Below are positions 18,651-27,047 of a DNA stretch of 64,000 nt, piece after piece. The stretch is from Acidicapsa dinghuensis. Its GTDB lineage: Bacteria > Acidobacteriota > Terriglobia > Terriglobales > Acidobacteriaceae. The notes under the pieces were generated by a model. The model was not told where the DNA came from. It saw nothing but the letters and a program-made list of their open reading frames with translations, and did not search any database. Numbering within the stretch: the first letter of the stretch is position 1; each line of letters begins with the position of its first letter. The stretch lies in NCBI RefSeq assembly GCF_025685685.1, contig NZ_JAGSYH010000001.1, positions 434,001-498,000 on the forward strand, written 5' to 3'. The position numbers were made by a program, and so were the translations under genes.

Positions 18651-18776
18651 ATGGCCTTCGGTCTCTTCGCAATGCACGTTTTGGAAGTGCTCTTCTTCGT
18701 CGGTCTGGCAGGCTCCGCCGTGGTGGTCGCCATTAGTTTCGTCGAAGACATTCACGAGCTCTTTGGAGAAGACTAG
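18651..18776 (+). CDS. Putative 41-residue single-span membrane peptide
   Basis: A short open frame encoding MAFGLFAMHVLEVLFFVGLA followed by GSAVVVAISFVEDIHELFGED. It has one clear hydrophobic helix (about residues 9-31) and an acidic C-terminal tail, the layout of genuine bacterial small membrane proteins. It sits alone in the roughly 500-bp gap between lnt and the APC transporter. The ribosome site is weak, and the internal ATG at codon 8 is an alternative start. The amphiphilic composition argues that it is real, but homologues would need checking. A longer antisense frame over the same bases looks like a shadow. Confidence 0.55.
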   Translation: MAFGLFAMHVLEVLFFVGLAGSAVVVAISFVEDIHELFGED

Positions 18777-18963
18777 CTCATCCCAAATGCCTATTTGTCT
18801 GCATCTCTTTCCCGACGAGAAACCAAACTTACGGTTGACGGGCTGCCCGCTCCGCACTAGACTCACCGCTGGGCGTGTCCATTTTGGCGCCCATGGAAGC
18901 CGGAACGAAAACGCTCGCCGGCAAGACGGAATGACAGCCCCCATGTGGCGGGCACTTTAATTC

Positions 18964-21342
18964 ATGGCATCTTCCAAAACTACTTACGCCCCTGTGCCCG
19001 ACCGCGTCCGGCTGGTTGTGGCCTCATCCGTAATGCTCACCTTCATTTCCTTCTGGCGCGCGGCAGCTATTGTGCTCTGCGACCTGGGCTCGTCGGCATT
19101 TTATGCCGGAGGCATTGCGGAAGAAGCGGTAGGCAAGGCAGCTCCGTGGTTCATTCTCGGCGTCATGCTCTTTTCCTTCGCCGTGCGCGCGGTCTACGTG
19201 GAAAGCTGCTCGATGTTTACGCGCGGCGGCGTTTATCGCGTAGTCAAGGAAGCTCTTGGCGGCACCTTCGCCAAGCTGAGCGTCTCGGCCCTGATGTTCG
19301 ATTACATCCTGACTGGGCCAATTTCGGGTGTGTCGGCCGGTCAGTACATCACCGGCCTGTTAAATGAGCTCCTCACCGTCTGCGCGACACACGGCTGGTT
19401 GCCACTGGTCCTTACTGACGGGATGGGACACGCGTCCTTCCAGTTCAATATGGACTACACCTCGGCTGTCTTTGCTGCCGCGGTTACCATCTACTACTGG
19501 TGGGAGAACGTCAAAGGCATCGAGGAATCGAGCGATAAAGCTCTGCGGGTTATGCAGATCACCTCCGTCATGGTCGTGATTCTGCTCATCTGGGGTCTCT
19601 ATTCGGTCTTTGCGCAGGGTGCTCACCTGCCTCCTCCCCCGACAGCGAACAATCTCGTTTTCAGCAAAGATGCCTTGGGTTTCCTGCGCGGCACATCTTT
19701 TGCACCAGTCCTCGGCCTCTTCGGCATCCTTATGGCCTTTGGTCACTCTGTCCTTGCAATGAGCGGTGAGGAATCGCTGGCCCAGGTCAACCGTGAGATC
19801 GAGCACCCAAAGCTCAAAAATCTCAAGCGCGCCGCGATTGTCATAGCTATTTATAGCTTTGTCTTTACCGGCGGAGCAACGCTGCTGGCGTCGATGCTTA
19901 TCCCCGATGGCCCGCGCACGCACATCTATCAGGACAATCTCATCGCCGGTCTGGCCATGTACATGACCGGCCCTGTAATGCTCAAGATTGGCTTCCGGAT
20001 TTTTGTGGTGATCGTCGGCTTTCTGATACTTTCAGGAGCCATCAACACCTCGATCATCGGTTCAACTGGCGTTCTGATGCGCGTTGCCGAAGACGGCGTC
20101 CTCACCGATTGGTTCCGAAAACCTCACAAACGGTTCGGCACCAGCCACCGGATCGTGAATCTCGTTTTCGCCATGCAGATGTTCACCATTATCGCCAGCC
20201 GTGGCAATGTCATCATGCTCGGCGAGGCTTACGCTTTTGGTGTTATCTGGTCCTTTACCTTCAACAGCCTTGCCATGCTTGTGCTGCGCTGGAAGTACAA
20301 GGGCGAACGCGGTTGGAAAGTGCCTCCGAATATCACGATCGGCAAGACGGAGATTCCTGTTGGGCTTATTTCCGTTTTCCTCGTTCTGCTGACGACAGCG
20401 ATCGTTAACCTCTTTACCAAATCTGTCGCGACGGTCAGCGGCATCATTTTCGCCGCGGCGTTTTTTGTCATTTTTAGCTACTCAGAAAAGCACAATCAGA
20501 AACTGCACGCATTGGCCAATCGCCAGATGAAGGAGCATTTCCAGCTCGATCATCAGGACGTGGTCGCTCGCAATACAGTCGGAGTACGCCCGGGCGGCGT
20601 GATGGTGACGATGCGAGATGCTGCAAATCCGTTCGCACTCAAGTGGGCTTTGTCGCGGACCGATACAGACGAACAGGATGTCGTCGTTCTGACCGTTCGA
20701 ATGATGGGGGCCGGCGGTCCTGAGTTTCTGGGACCTGAAGATCAGATCTTCTCTGAGCATGAGCAGATGGTTTTCACGAAAGCTATCTCCGTAGCAGAGA
20801 GTTTCGGGAAAAAAGTCTCCCTGCTGGTTGTTCCGGCAGGCGATATCTTCGCCGCTTTGATGCAGACTGCCAATTCGCTCGAAGTCGATTCTGTTGTCTC
20901 GGGCCTATCTACAAAGATGAGCCCAGAGGAGCAGGCTTTTCACATTGGGCAGGCATGGGAATCTCTTCCCGAGCCTAAGCGTCAACTCAATTTTTACGTT
21001 ATCAATCCGAACGGTGAATCTAAGGTCTACTATCTAGGACCACACGCTCCATCTCTCGGACCGGACGATGTGCAATTGGTCCACCGTCTATGGCTCAACA
21101 TGCGGCGTGATCCTTCCATGCAGGATCTGCACCATCGGGACATCATCACCTATGCTTTGACACGCCTGGCAAGCCAATACGCCAGAGAAAAGCAAGAGAT
21201 CCTCAAGGACTTGCGATGCTATAAGGCGTCCGATCAGCCCGCTGGGCTTAAGCTTTCCGGAAGTGACTCGATGGTCAATGTTCCTGCGCTGGCGGCCGCC
21301 ACCGGTAAACCGTTTAGGTCAGGTAGCGCGGGTAAAGAGTAG
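18964..21342 (+). CDS. APC-type transporter with cytosolic Usp-like tail
   Basis: A 792-residue protein. The first 510 or so residues form an APC-superfamily permease of about 12 helices (SSVMLTFISFWRAAAIVLCD, FTRGGVYRVVKEALGG, a FGHSVLAMSGEESLAQVNRE motif matching the TM6 signature, and RVAEDGVLTDWFRKPHKRFG). The remaining 280 residues are soluble. They begin with a universal-stress-like fold (VMVTMRDAANPFALKWALSR, EQDVVVLTVRMMG, FGKKVSLLVVPAGD, LEVDSVVSGLSTKMSPEEQA). Similar APC-Usp fusions are thought to sense nucleotide or energy state, but neither substrate nor ligand is known here. It is transcribed alone. Confidence 0.85.
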   Translation: MASSKTTYAPVPDRVRLVVASSVMLTFISFWRAAAIVLCDLGSSAFYAGGIAEEAVGKAAPWFILGVMLFSFAVRAVYVESCSMFTRGGVYRVVKEALGGTFAKLSVSALMFDYILTGPISGVSAGQYITGLLNELLTVCATHGWLPLVLTDGMGHASFQFNMDYTSAVFAAAVTIYYWWENVKGIEESSDKALRVMQITSVMVVILLIWGLYSVFAQGAHLPPPPTANNLVFSKDALGFLRGTSFAPVLGLFGILMAFGHSVLAMSGEESLAQVNREIEHPKLKNLKRAAIVIAIYSFVFTGGATLLASMLIPDGPRTHIYQDNLIAGLAMYMTGPVMLKIGFRIFVVIVGFLILSGAINTSIIGSTGVLMRVAEDGVLTDWFRKPHKRFGTSHRIVNLVFAMQMFTIIASRGNVIMLGEAYAFGVIWSFTFNSLAMLVLRWKYKGERGWKVPPNITIGKTEIPVGLISVFLVLLTTAIVNLFTKSVATVSGIIFAAAFFVIFSYSEKHNQKLHALANRQMKEHFQLDHQDVVARNTVGVRPGGVMVTMRDAANPFALKWALSRTDTDEQDVVVLTVRMMGAGGPEFLGPEDQIFSEHEQMVFTKAISVAESFGKKVSLLVVPAGDIFAALMQTANSLEVDSVVSGLSTKMSPEEQAFHIGQAWESLPEPKRQLNFYVINPNGESKVYYLGPHAPSLGPDDVQLVHRLWLNMRRDPSMQDLHHRDIITYALTRLASQYAREKQEILKDLRCYKASDQPAGLKLSGSDSMVNVPALAAATGKPFRSGSAGKE

Positions 21343-21661
21343 TTTTTACCAGTTTCTAAATATGAATCAGCAGCCTCCGATTGGCTGCTTCGTGAAAGCT
21401 TGGTGCCGCGCGTGCGGTAGCCGCGACTGCTTCCGTGTAGCTACGCCAGCTCAGCTTTCATATTCGAGGCAAAAAATCCATCTTAGATCTGGCAATCCGG
21501 AGCCAGCTATTAACTCAATCGATAACAATCTGGGGTGGAAACGTAAAAGAAACAGCTTTTCCTTTACAAGTCCCTGCTTTCTTTCATAAAAAAGTAAATA
21601 CGAACCGCCTTCTGCCAACACAAGCCCCCAGAACGCAGAGTCGGCATTATCAGGAGGAAGT
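21343..21661. other. Intergenic region, 319 bp
   Basis: It holds the weak hairpin at 21369-21389 and, at its right end, a strong AGGAGGA ribosome site for the next gene. A 76-codon frame starting at 21362 lacks a ribosome site and family-like features, so it is not called. Confidence 0.5.
21369..21389 (+). terminator. Possible weak terminator hairpin after the APC transporter
   Basis: A perfect 7-bp stem (AGCAGCC / GGCTGCT) with a 7-base loop lies 27 bases after the stop at 21342. Only two T residues follow, so it would be an inefficient intrinsic terminator or simply an mRNA-stabilising hairpin. Confidence 0.35.
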
Positions 21662-21913
21662 ATGCAACTTTCACAAATTTTGGCTGAGATAGATTCAGAG
21701 ATTTCCCGTCTGGAGCAGGCACGGAAGATCCTCGCAGGAGAAGGCGTTTCGAGCGCAAAATCTTCACGTCGTGGCCCCTCATCTGCGGTAGCTTCCGAAG
21801 GTCCTGCAAAGCGCAAGAAAAAGAGGAACCTGTCACCGGAAGGCCGCAAGAGAATTGCCGAAGCTGTCCGGCGGCGCTGGGAGTTACAGAAAAAAGCTGC
21901 ATCGGCGAAGTAG
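21662..21913 (+). CDS. Small basic protein with NLSPEGRKRI motif
   Basis: An 83-residue protein. The first 25 residues form an amphipathic helix (SQILAEIDSEISRLEQARKIL). A Ser/Ala/Lys-rich linker with KRKKKRN follows, and then a basic helical block, LSPEGRKRIAEAVRRRWELQ. The arrangement of a dimerising helix plus a basic tail resembles small nucleic-acid-binding or nucleoid-associated proteins, but no named family was recognised. A strong Shine-Dalgarno (AGGAGG, five bases before ATG) and a hairpin-T terminator after the stop make it a convincing single-gene unit. Confidence 0.8.
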   Translation: MQLSQILAEIDSEISRLEQARKILAGEGVSSAKSSRRGPSSAVASEGPAKRKKKRNLSPEGRKRIAEAVRRRWELQKKAASAK

Positions 21914-21943
21914 CTTCATACACGAGCGGCCACCTCGTCCGGG

Positions 21944-21977
21944 GGGCTGGAGATTCTCCAGCCCATATTCTATTTTT
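21944..21977 (+). terminator. Intrinsic terminator of the small basic protein gene
   Basis: GGGCTGGA pairs perfectly with TCCAGCCC around a GATTC loop, followed by a T-rich tail (ATTCTATTTTT). It lies 30 bases after the stop codon at 21913. Confidence 0.75.
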
Positions 21978-22095
21978 CCGTTACAAAATCCTGCGACTAA
22001 GCAGCGAATGCGGATCAAGAAGAAATCGAGGCCCAAAAGCGCCTCCGTGACTAAAAATTATTGATCCTAAACAGTGCAAATTCGTGTCTCCAAAC

Positions 22096-22800
22096 TTAGA
22101 GACTTTGTCCGGGTTCCACCATCGCGATTTTTACACTATCTCCAACCAGCTCTGCCAATTGCGCAGGTCTGCCGGTCAGCGGTGGAAACGTGCCCCAATG
22201 AATCGGTAGAACCTCTTTCGGCTTGAGATACTTCACTGCAAGCGCCGCTTCTTTCGGCCCCATAGTGTAGTGATCGCCGATCGGGAGCATGACAAGGTCC
22301 GGCGCATACAGCTCATGGATGAGCTCCATATCGCGAAATACCGTGGTGTCGCCAGCATGGTAAAGCACAGGGCCATCCGCAATGGTTAGGACAAACCCAC
22401 TAGCCTCCCCTAAATACAACGGCGCGCCATCTTTCTCAACGCTGGATGAGTGCTTTGCTTCTACCAGTGTCACGCTCACCCCAGGCAACTGAACCGTTCC
22501 TCCGAAGTTGAAGCCAATGGTGGACTTCACGCCCTGACTGGCGATATATCCAGCAAGCTCAACAATGGCAACCACAGTAGCATTGTGCTTTTTCGCAACC
22601 GGTGTGGCATCGGCAATGTGATCCATGTGCCCGTGAGTCAGCAAAACATAGTCGATCTTTTCTGGTAACTGATATCCCTTCGGATATTTGGGATTGTGTT
22701 CGATAAACGGATCGATCAGGATATTGGTTCCCTTTGGCGTCTCAACCAGGACGGTTGCATGCCCAAGCCAGGTAATCTTTGTGCCTTTCAAAAAACTCAT
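22096..22800 (-). CDS. UPF0173 metal-dependent hydrolase
   Basis: A 234-residue metallo-beta-lactamase-fold protein of the UPF0173/UlaG-like group. It opens ITWLGHATVLVETPKGTNIL with LIDPFIEHNP. The metal-binding HxHxDH motif is THGHMDHI at residues 55-62, with further ligands in YHAGDTTVFRDMELI and PIGDHYTMGPKEAA and the closing LPIHWGTFPPLTG. Members are predicted metal-dependent hydrolases (lactonase or phosphodiesterase type); the substrate is not known. It lies 74 bases after the methyltransferase-like gene on the same strand. Confidence 0.9.
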   Translation of the reverse strand: MSFLKGTKITWLGHATVLVETPKGTNILIDPFIEHNPKYPKGYQLPEKIDYVLLTHGHMDHIADATPVAKKHNATVVAIVELAGYIASQGVKSTIGFNFGGTVQLPGVSVTLVEAKHSSSVEKDGAPLYLGEASGFVLTIADGPVLYHAGDTTVFRDMELIHELYAPDLVMLPIGDHYTMGPKEAALAVKYLKPKEVLPIHWGTFPPLTGRPAQLAELVGDSVKIAMVEPGQSL

Positions 22801-22874
22801 GCTTCACTCCATGAAAGCTACTCTTGCCTGTTCCGAATTTGTCATGACAAACAGACATTTTCAGGGAAAGGCGC

Positions 22875-23522
22875 TCAACGTGAAATGATGGCCTCAGATA
22901 CCCCATCTTTTGCGAGAAACTGCTTGAGTCCCGCCCACGCAGTGAAAAGCCGTTCGATATTTCTATTTGTCAGGGCGCGCTGCTGGTTCGCGCCCCCTGC
23001 TCGCTGCATTTCGATCTCGTCAGTGGCAGTAACATGAAACCGCTGATAGGGTGCTTGATCGGGAATCAGTTTTGTGTGGAACAGCGCCAGCAGTTGCCCT
23101 TTGGGGGCCATCGAGGTATGCAGCGCATCAATAATAGGCGCAACCAGTGGTTCGGGAAGGTAGTCCAGCGTGGTCCATAAAAGGACTACATCAAAGATAC
23201 GCCCCGAAAATTGCAGGTTTTGTTTTACGAATCCCTCGATATTCCAGACCGGCTTGCCGTCCTCATCGCTGCCCGTCACCCACTCTGGAGAGCAAGCATC
23301 GTCTACCAGATCGGCCATGTAGACACTGTGTCCAAGACTCGTCAGATAGTTGATGTTGTTAGGGGAAGTGCTTCCCACATCCAGCACACGAAGCCCTTCT
23401 TCTGTCATCAGCTTCTTGCGCATCGCCGCCCAACTACCCGAATGACGCGCAGTGCGAGGTCCTCCAACCCCATGATTGGAGACTCCCGTCCCCGACTGAC
23501 GATCAAACAGCTTGCCCAGCAT
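22875..23522 (-). CDS. Class I SAM-dependent methyltransferase-like protein
   Basis: A 215-residue protein with a Rossmann methyltransferase core. Motif I is GLRVLDVGSTSPNNINYL, the acidic strand-2 end is SVYMADLVDD, and motif IV/V is IFDVVLLWTTLDYLPEPLV followed by LHTSMAPKGQLLALFHT. The glycine motif is divergent (GSTSPNN rather than GxGxG). Substrate and pathway are unknown. The first 30 residues (MLGKLFDRQSGTGVSNHGVG) are polar and may contain a later true start. It may be co-transcribed with the UPF0173 gene downstream. Confidence 0.7.
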   Translation of the reverse strand: MLGKLFDRQSGTGVSNHGVGGPRTARHSGSWAAMRKKLMTEEGLRVLDVGSTSPNNINYLTSLGHSVYMADLVDDACSPEWVTGSDEDGKPVWNIEGFVKQNLQFSGRIFDVVLLWTTLDYLPEPLVAPIIDALHTSMAPKGQLLALFHTKLIPDQAPYQRFHVTATDEIEMQRAGGANQQRALTNRNIERLFTAWAGLKQFLAKDGVSEAIISR

Positions 23523-23574
23523 GAACTATGCCCTCTGCGGTTATCCTCGCAGCCTGCCCGCAAACGCCGCCACT

Positions 23575-23757
23575 ATGCCGTCCGAATGCGATGCGGTCTC
23601 TCACCGGAAGGATACCGGCAAATGCCTCGAATACCCAAATGAGGAAATTACTTCAAATTTGTACGATCGACTGATCCACGAGGTTGCCGCAAAATACGAT
23701 CTACACGGGCAGTACAACGCGGCTGAGAAGCGCCGGCAGCTAGGACAACGCTCCTGA
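23575..23757 (+). CDS. Small hypothetical protein (tentative)
   Basis: A 60-codon frame whose second half (EEITSNLYDRLIHEVAAKYD then LHGQYNAAEKRRQLGQ) has protein-like helical character, unlike the shadow frames nearby. It is divergent from the methyltransferase and overlaps the end of the convergent bactofilin gene by 18 bases. No ribosome site was seen at the ATG, and the frame can be extended upstream to 23512. Function unknown. Confidence 0.35.
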   Translation: MPSECDAVSHRKDTGKCLEYPNEEITSNLYDRLIHEVAAKYDLHGQYNAAEKRRQLGQRS

Positions 23758-24138
23758 GGTTGCCGGTTCGTTTCCGCCGGTTGCGGTCCCCTCCGAAGCT
23801 TTGGCCGGCCCTTGAGTAAGATCTACCTTGCCGCGAAAGACAGCATTATCCTCGATTGCGAGCCTCAAAGCATGAACATCGCCATTCACCTGGCATCCTG
23901 CACGTAACTCTACCCGTCCCGTTGCAACGATGTTGCCCTGCACCTGTCCCTGCACTAGAACATCCCGCGCGGTCAGATCGGCGGCTAGTATGGCATTTGG
24001 GCCGACGGTCAGACGGCTCTCAGTGAGACTGATCGTGCCTTCGACACGGCCATCGATATACAAATCTTCACTACCCTTTACTTCGCCTCGAATAATGACT
24101 GATTTCCCTATCCGGGCCGGCGTATTTTCCATTGCCAT
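23740..24138 (-). CDS. Bactofilin
   Basis: A 132-residue polymer-forming cytoskeletal protein. Successive right-handed beta-helix rungs are visible across the DUF583 core: IIRGEVKGSEDLYIDGRVEG, RLTVGPNAILAADLTARDVL, GQVQGNIVATGRVELRAGCQ and INGDV-like NGDVHALRLAIEDNAVFRGK. A Pro-containing N-terminus (MENTPARIGKSV) and an acidic/Thr-rich C-terminal tail flank the core as usual. Bactofilins assemble nucleotide-free filaments involved in cell shape, stalks or envelope positioning. An ATG two codons into the frame is an alternative start. Confidence 0.92.
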   Translation of the reverse strand: MAMENTPARIGKSVIIRGEVKGSEDLYIDGRVEGTISLTESRLTVGPNAILAADLTARDVLVQGQVQGNIVATGRVELRAGCQVNGDVHALRLAIEDNAVFRGKVDLTQGPAKASEGTATGGNEPATSGALS

Positions 24139-24408
24139 GGGCTATGTCCTTAAAGGTCGCTTTGCGAACCCTGCCCGCAATATAGCATCCCGCACGCAAA
24201 CCGTTGGTGTCTGGCAGAAACACTCTCAATTTGCGTGCGTAGACGGAATCTTCTGAGTAATCCCAACCGGGTTTCATCGATCAGGGCTGCTCTCCCTCCA
24301 TGCCTGCAAGTGCTGTCCTGAGATGCAGGAAGGCATGCTGTTTCGAGCCCAAACCCAAGAGAAACATCCGCAACCCGACGGGGCAGAGAGCGTCTAAAAC
24401 TAGGAGCC

Positions 24409-25380
24409 GTGAATAGCCTGCGCGCAAGAATGACAACATTATCCGAACCATGCTCACGAAAAGCTTCTTTCAACGGAGTGAGCCTATCGCTCCTGAAGAT
24501 GCTCTGGTTGGCGGCTTTCGCGCTCCTGGCCGGCGCTCTCGCGGCTCATGCTGCAGATCAGATCACGACACATGCCCTGACCGGCGATGAAGCACAGGCA
24601 CTGGTCAAACGTGTATTACGGACCGAGGCTGCCGCCGCTGCTGATACTACCCATCCCATGCGATACAGGCTCCGGAAGCAGAGTCCCCGGCTCACTACTA
24701 CCAAACTGATTGTTGAGACCAAGGATGGAGACGTAGCGCGCCTGATCGCCATCAACGACGCCCCTCTCAGCCAACAGGAAGAACAAAACGAGGAGAACCG
24801 GCTGGAAGCGCTGCAAAATAACCCGGATCAACAGCGCCACCGGCAGCAGCGCGAACAAGGGGACGCAGAACGAGCACGCAAGGTCATGCAGGCCTTGCCT
24901 GACGCTTTCCTCTATTCCTACGCCGGTACGGTCAATACTCCGCAAGGCCCAAGCTACCGTCTCTCCTTCCAGCCAAACCCGAATTTCGATCCACAGGACA
25001 TCGAAGCACAGGTCCTGAAAGGCATGGCTGGAGAACTCTGGATCGATGTGGCTCAGGAGCGCGTAACACGCCTGGAGTGCAAGCGGCTTCGCGATGTCGA
25101 TTACGGCTTCGGACTTCTAGGCAAGCTCGATCAGGGCGGCACGCTTTTGCTGGAACAAGCCGATGTTGGCGATCACGAATGGCGCACAACACGCATGGTG
25201 TTGGTCATGAACGCCCGCGTCCTCTTCAAGACAGTCAAACTCGACACAACACTCGGCATGACAGAGTACATTCCCGTTACACCCGGTATGAGCTATCAAC
25301 AAGCCATCAAACTTTTGGAAGTTCATCCGGTTGCTGCGGCGGAAGCGATTTCGCATACCACCACCGCTATCGGATATTAA
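24409..25380 (+). CDS. Exported protein of unknown function
   Basis: A protein of up to 323 residues with an internal hydrophobic leader (KMLWLAAFALLAGALAAHA) consistent with Sec export. The mature part has a polar, Gln/Glu-rich helical stretch (SQQEEQNEENRLEALQNNPD) and then a beta-rich region (YRLSFQPNPNFDPQD, GELWIDVAQERVTRLECKRL, GKLDQGGTLLLEQADVG). That region recalls the LolA-like curved sheets of outer-membrane lipoprotein-sorting and DUF4412-type proteins, but no family is certain. The GTG at 24409 follows AGGAG by only two bases; ATG 24430 is an alternative. It ends just before a shared bidirectional terminator. Confidence 0.72.
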   Translation: MNSLRARMTTLSEPCSRKASFNGVSLSLLKMLWLAAFALLAGALAAHAADQITTHALTGDEAQALVKRVLRTEAAAAADTTHPMRYRLRKQSPRLTTTKLIVETKDGDVARLIAINDAPLSQQEEQNEENRLEALQNNPDQQRHRQQREQGDAERARKVMQALPDAFLYSYAGTVNTPQGPSYRLSFQPNPNFDPQDIEAQVLKGMAGELWIDVAQERVTRLECKRLRDVDYGFGLLGKLDQGGTLLLEQADVGDHEWRTTRMVLVMNARVLFKTVKLDTTLGMTEYIPVTPGMSYQQAIKLLEVHPVAAAEAISHTTTAIGY

Positions 25381-25415
25381 AGAGCCTGCCTTTTTCACCA
25401 GATCAGTTAAAGCAA

Positions 25416-25449
25416 CGAAAAGGGCGGACTCAAGAGCCCGCCCTTTTCG
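25416..25449. terminator. Bidirectional intrinsic terminator
   Basis: A perfect 12-bp stem, CGAAAAGGGCGG and CCGCCCTTTTCG with a 10-base loop, lies between the convergent gene ends at 25380 and 25466. The A/T tracts inside the stem supply U-runs for either direction. Confidence 0.8.
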
Positions 25450-25465
25450 GAGATGTGATTGCATT

Positions 25466-26395
25466 TCAAAAATTGCCGCTATCGTCCGAACCTCCGCCGC
25501 CGAAGTCACCACCACCGCTATCGAAGTCACTGTTCTCGTTGAAATCCGAGCTGCTTCCGGAGTTATCGTCCACTCCCGACCCAGAATCATCCCAGCCCTG
25601 GTTCCGCCCGTGCTCTTCACCACCCCGGTCAAAGTCCTGACCATAGTTGCCCTGTTCCATGTGGTGTTCCGGAGCCGGCGAATCGTAGTAATTATTGACC
25701 ACATTCTCTTCTACCGGCCGCTCGAATCCGACGCCGGGCCCCATGCCGAACCCGACGCCTGGCATACCCCAGCCGCCCATCCCCATTCCCATACCAGGAT
25801 GGCCGAATCCACCATGCAGCAATGACTCCACGCCCTCGAAAGCGAGCGCACCTGCTGCTACACCAGCCGCGGTCTGCGCTGCCCCGCGCAAAAAGCTAGG
25901 CTGTGATGACGGCGCCGCAACATATTGTGGCGGAGCAGCCGCGTATTGGGGTCCACCATACTGCTGACCGCCATATGGCTGCCCCTGATAAGGAGGGTTA
26001 TACGGCGTCTGGTAATCGGGCTGCTGCGGTGCATATACCTGCTGGTAGCCTGACTGCGGTGGGGGCGGGGGCGGAGGTTGGGGATCGCGGTGGCCCAGCA
26101 GACCTCCAAGAAAACTCGTGGAATGTGCCGGTTGTTGCGCCTGCTGTTGAAGCTGCTGCACCTGCTCCTGTGCCTGAGAGAGTTGGGCGCGTGCCTGCTC
26201 CAGTGCGATGTTCTGCACCAATACGCTTTGCGCCAGAATGTAAACCGCATCTGGATTGTTGGCAAACCCACGCGCCAGCAGCGCCTCGGCTGTCATATCC
26301 TTTTCGCTCAGTTGCGTGGAATTGACTTTTTCCACGAGCGAATTCAACATTTGTTCTTCCTGAGGTGTCACGGAAAGATCCTCCAGCGGCTTCAA
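25466..26395 (-). CDS. DUF2076 family protein
   Basis: A 309-residue protein. Its first 85 residues match the DUF2076 domain: SVTPQEEQMLNSLVEKVN, AEALLARGFANNPDAVYILA, QSVLVQNIALEQARAQLSQ. A Gln coiled region, a polyproline run and a Pro/Gln/Tyr-rich linker follow, then a helix, GAAQTAAGVAAGALAFEGVE, with LLHGG, and a Gly/Asp/Ser-rich low-complexity tail. This layout is the DUF2076 norm. The role is unknown. It is the last gene of the minus-strand run downstream of the ECF sigma factor, though 119 bases separate it from the lipoprotein. Confidence 0.85.
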   Translation of the reverse strand: MKPLEDLSVTPQEEQMLNSLVEKVNSTQLSEKDMTAEALLARGFANNPDAVYILAQSVLVQNIALEQARAQLSQAQEQVQQLQQQAQQPAHSTSFLGGLLGHRDPQPPPPPPPQSGYQQVYAPQQPDYQTPYNPPYQGQPYGGQQYGGPQYAAAPPQYVAAPSSQPSFLRGAAQTAAGVAAGALAFEGVESLLHGGFGHPGMGMGMGGWGMPGVGFGMGPGVGFERPVEENVVNNYYDSPAPEHHMEQGNYGQDFDRGGEEHGRNQGWDDSGSGVDDNSGSSSDFNENSDFDSGGGDFGGGGSDDSGNF

Positions 26396-26514
26396 ACGGA
26401 CTCAGCCACGCTCAACACTAAGACGCAAACTGTCGCGTGAAGTTGCTCCGCTGCCAATACTACGCCAACCGCCCAGCCCAGGTTCCGGGTATTGCTGGTG
26501 CAAGCCGCGCGCTC

Positions 26515-26973
26515 TCAATTGGAGCTCGATCCGCCCTCCCAGGATGAAACAGCTGGAAAACCGTCGTACTGGACACGAACCGCACCCATAAGGCTTGGAT
26601 GCTGACCAACAGCAGAAAGCGCGAGGCCACACCGGTTGCAAATCACCTTAAGGGTGCTGTCATCGATCCACTGAACGGCGAGCGGTCCACAATCACTCGC
26701 CTTGATCACAGTCTGAGAATCGAGAAAATCCTGGCCATTTTCGTAATTCGGTTTGCCTGAGTCTTTGTCGAGTAACACAAACGTAGCCGGACTCTTATCC
26801 AGCTTTCCATCGACAAAATACCCGCGCAGAATTACCGTTGCACGCCATGTCTGGCTGAGATTGGATGCAGTTGATAACACCGTATCCTGCCGCCCATGGC
26901 CCCGGCAGCCACACAAGATCGCCAGCAACGGGAGCATCGAAGCGGCAAGCTTACGGCAGCTCTTGAACTTCAT
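26515..26973 (-). CDS. Putative lipoprotein of unknown function
   Basis: A 152-residue protein with a lipoprotein-like signal (MLPLLAILCGCRGHG, probable acylated Cys at 23 in the LCGC box). The mature part has beta-rich segments (TWRATVILRGYFVDGKLD, TFVLLDKDSGKPNYENGQD) and two cysteines in VICNRCGLALSAVG. No family was recognised. It lies 74 bases after the HEAT-repeat gene in the sigma-factor gene run, which suggests an envelope role. Confidence 0.65.
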   Translation of the reverse strand: MKFKSCRKLAASMLPLLAILCGCRGHGRQDTVLSTASNLSQTWRATVILRGYFVDGKLDKSPATFVLLDKDSGKPNYENGQDFLDSQTVIKASDCGPLAVQWIDDSTLKVICNRCGLALSAVGQHPSLMGAVRVQYDGFPAVSSWEGGSSSN

Positions 26974-27047
26974 CTTCGTAACCTGGCCAGTGCTGAATAT
27001 AATGCACCGGCCTCGGCTTCGACCAGAAGCTATCTCAATCGATGCTT

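Noticed and set aside
18558..18944. 128-codon minus-strand frame over the small membrane peptide
   Set aside because: No ribosome site or recognisable domain; the plus-strand peptide has far better membrane-protein character.
21362..21589. 76-codon plus-strand frame beginning MNQQPPIGCF
   Set aside because: No ribosome site, mixed composition and no family likeness; its start lies within a hairpin region.
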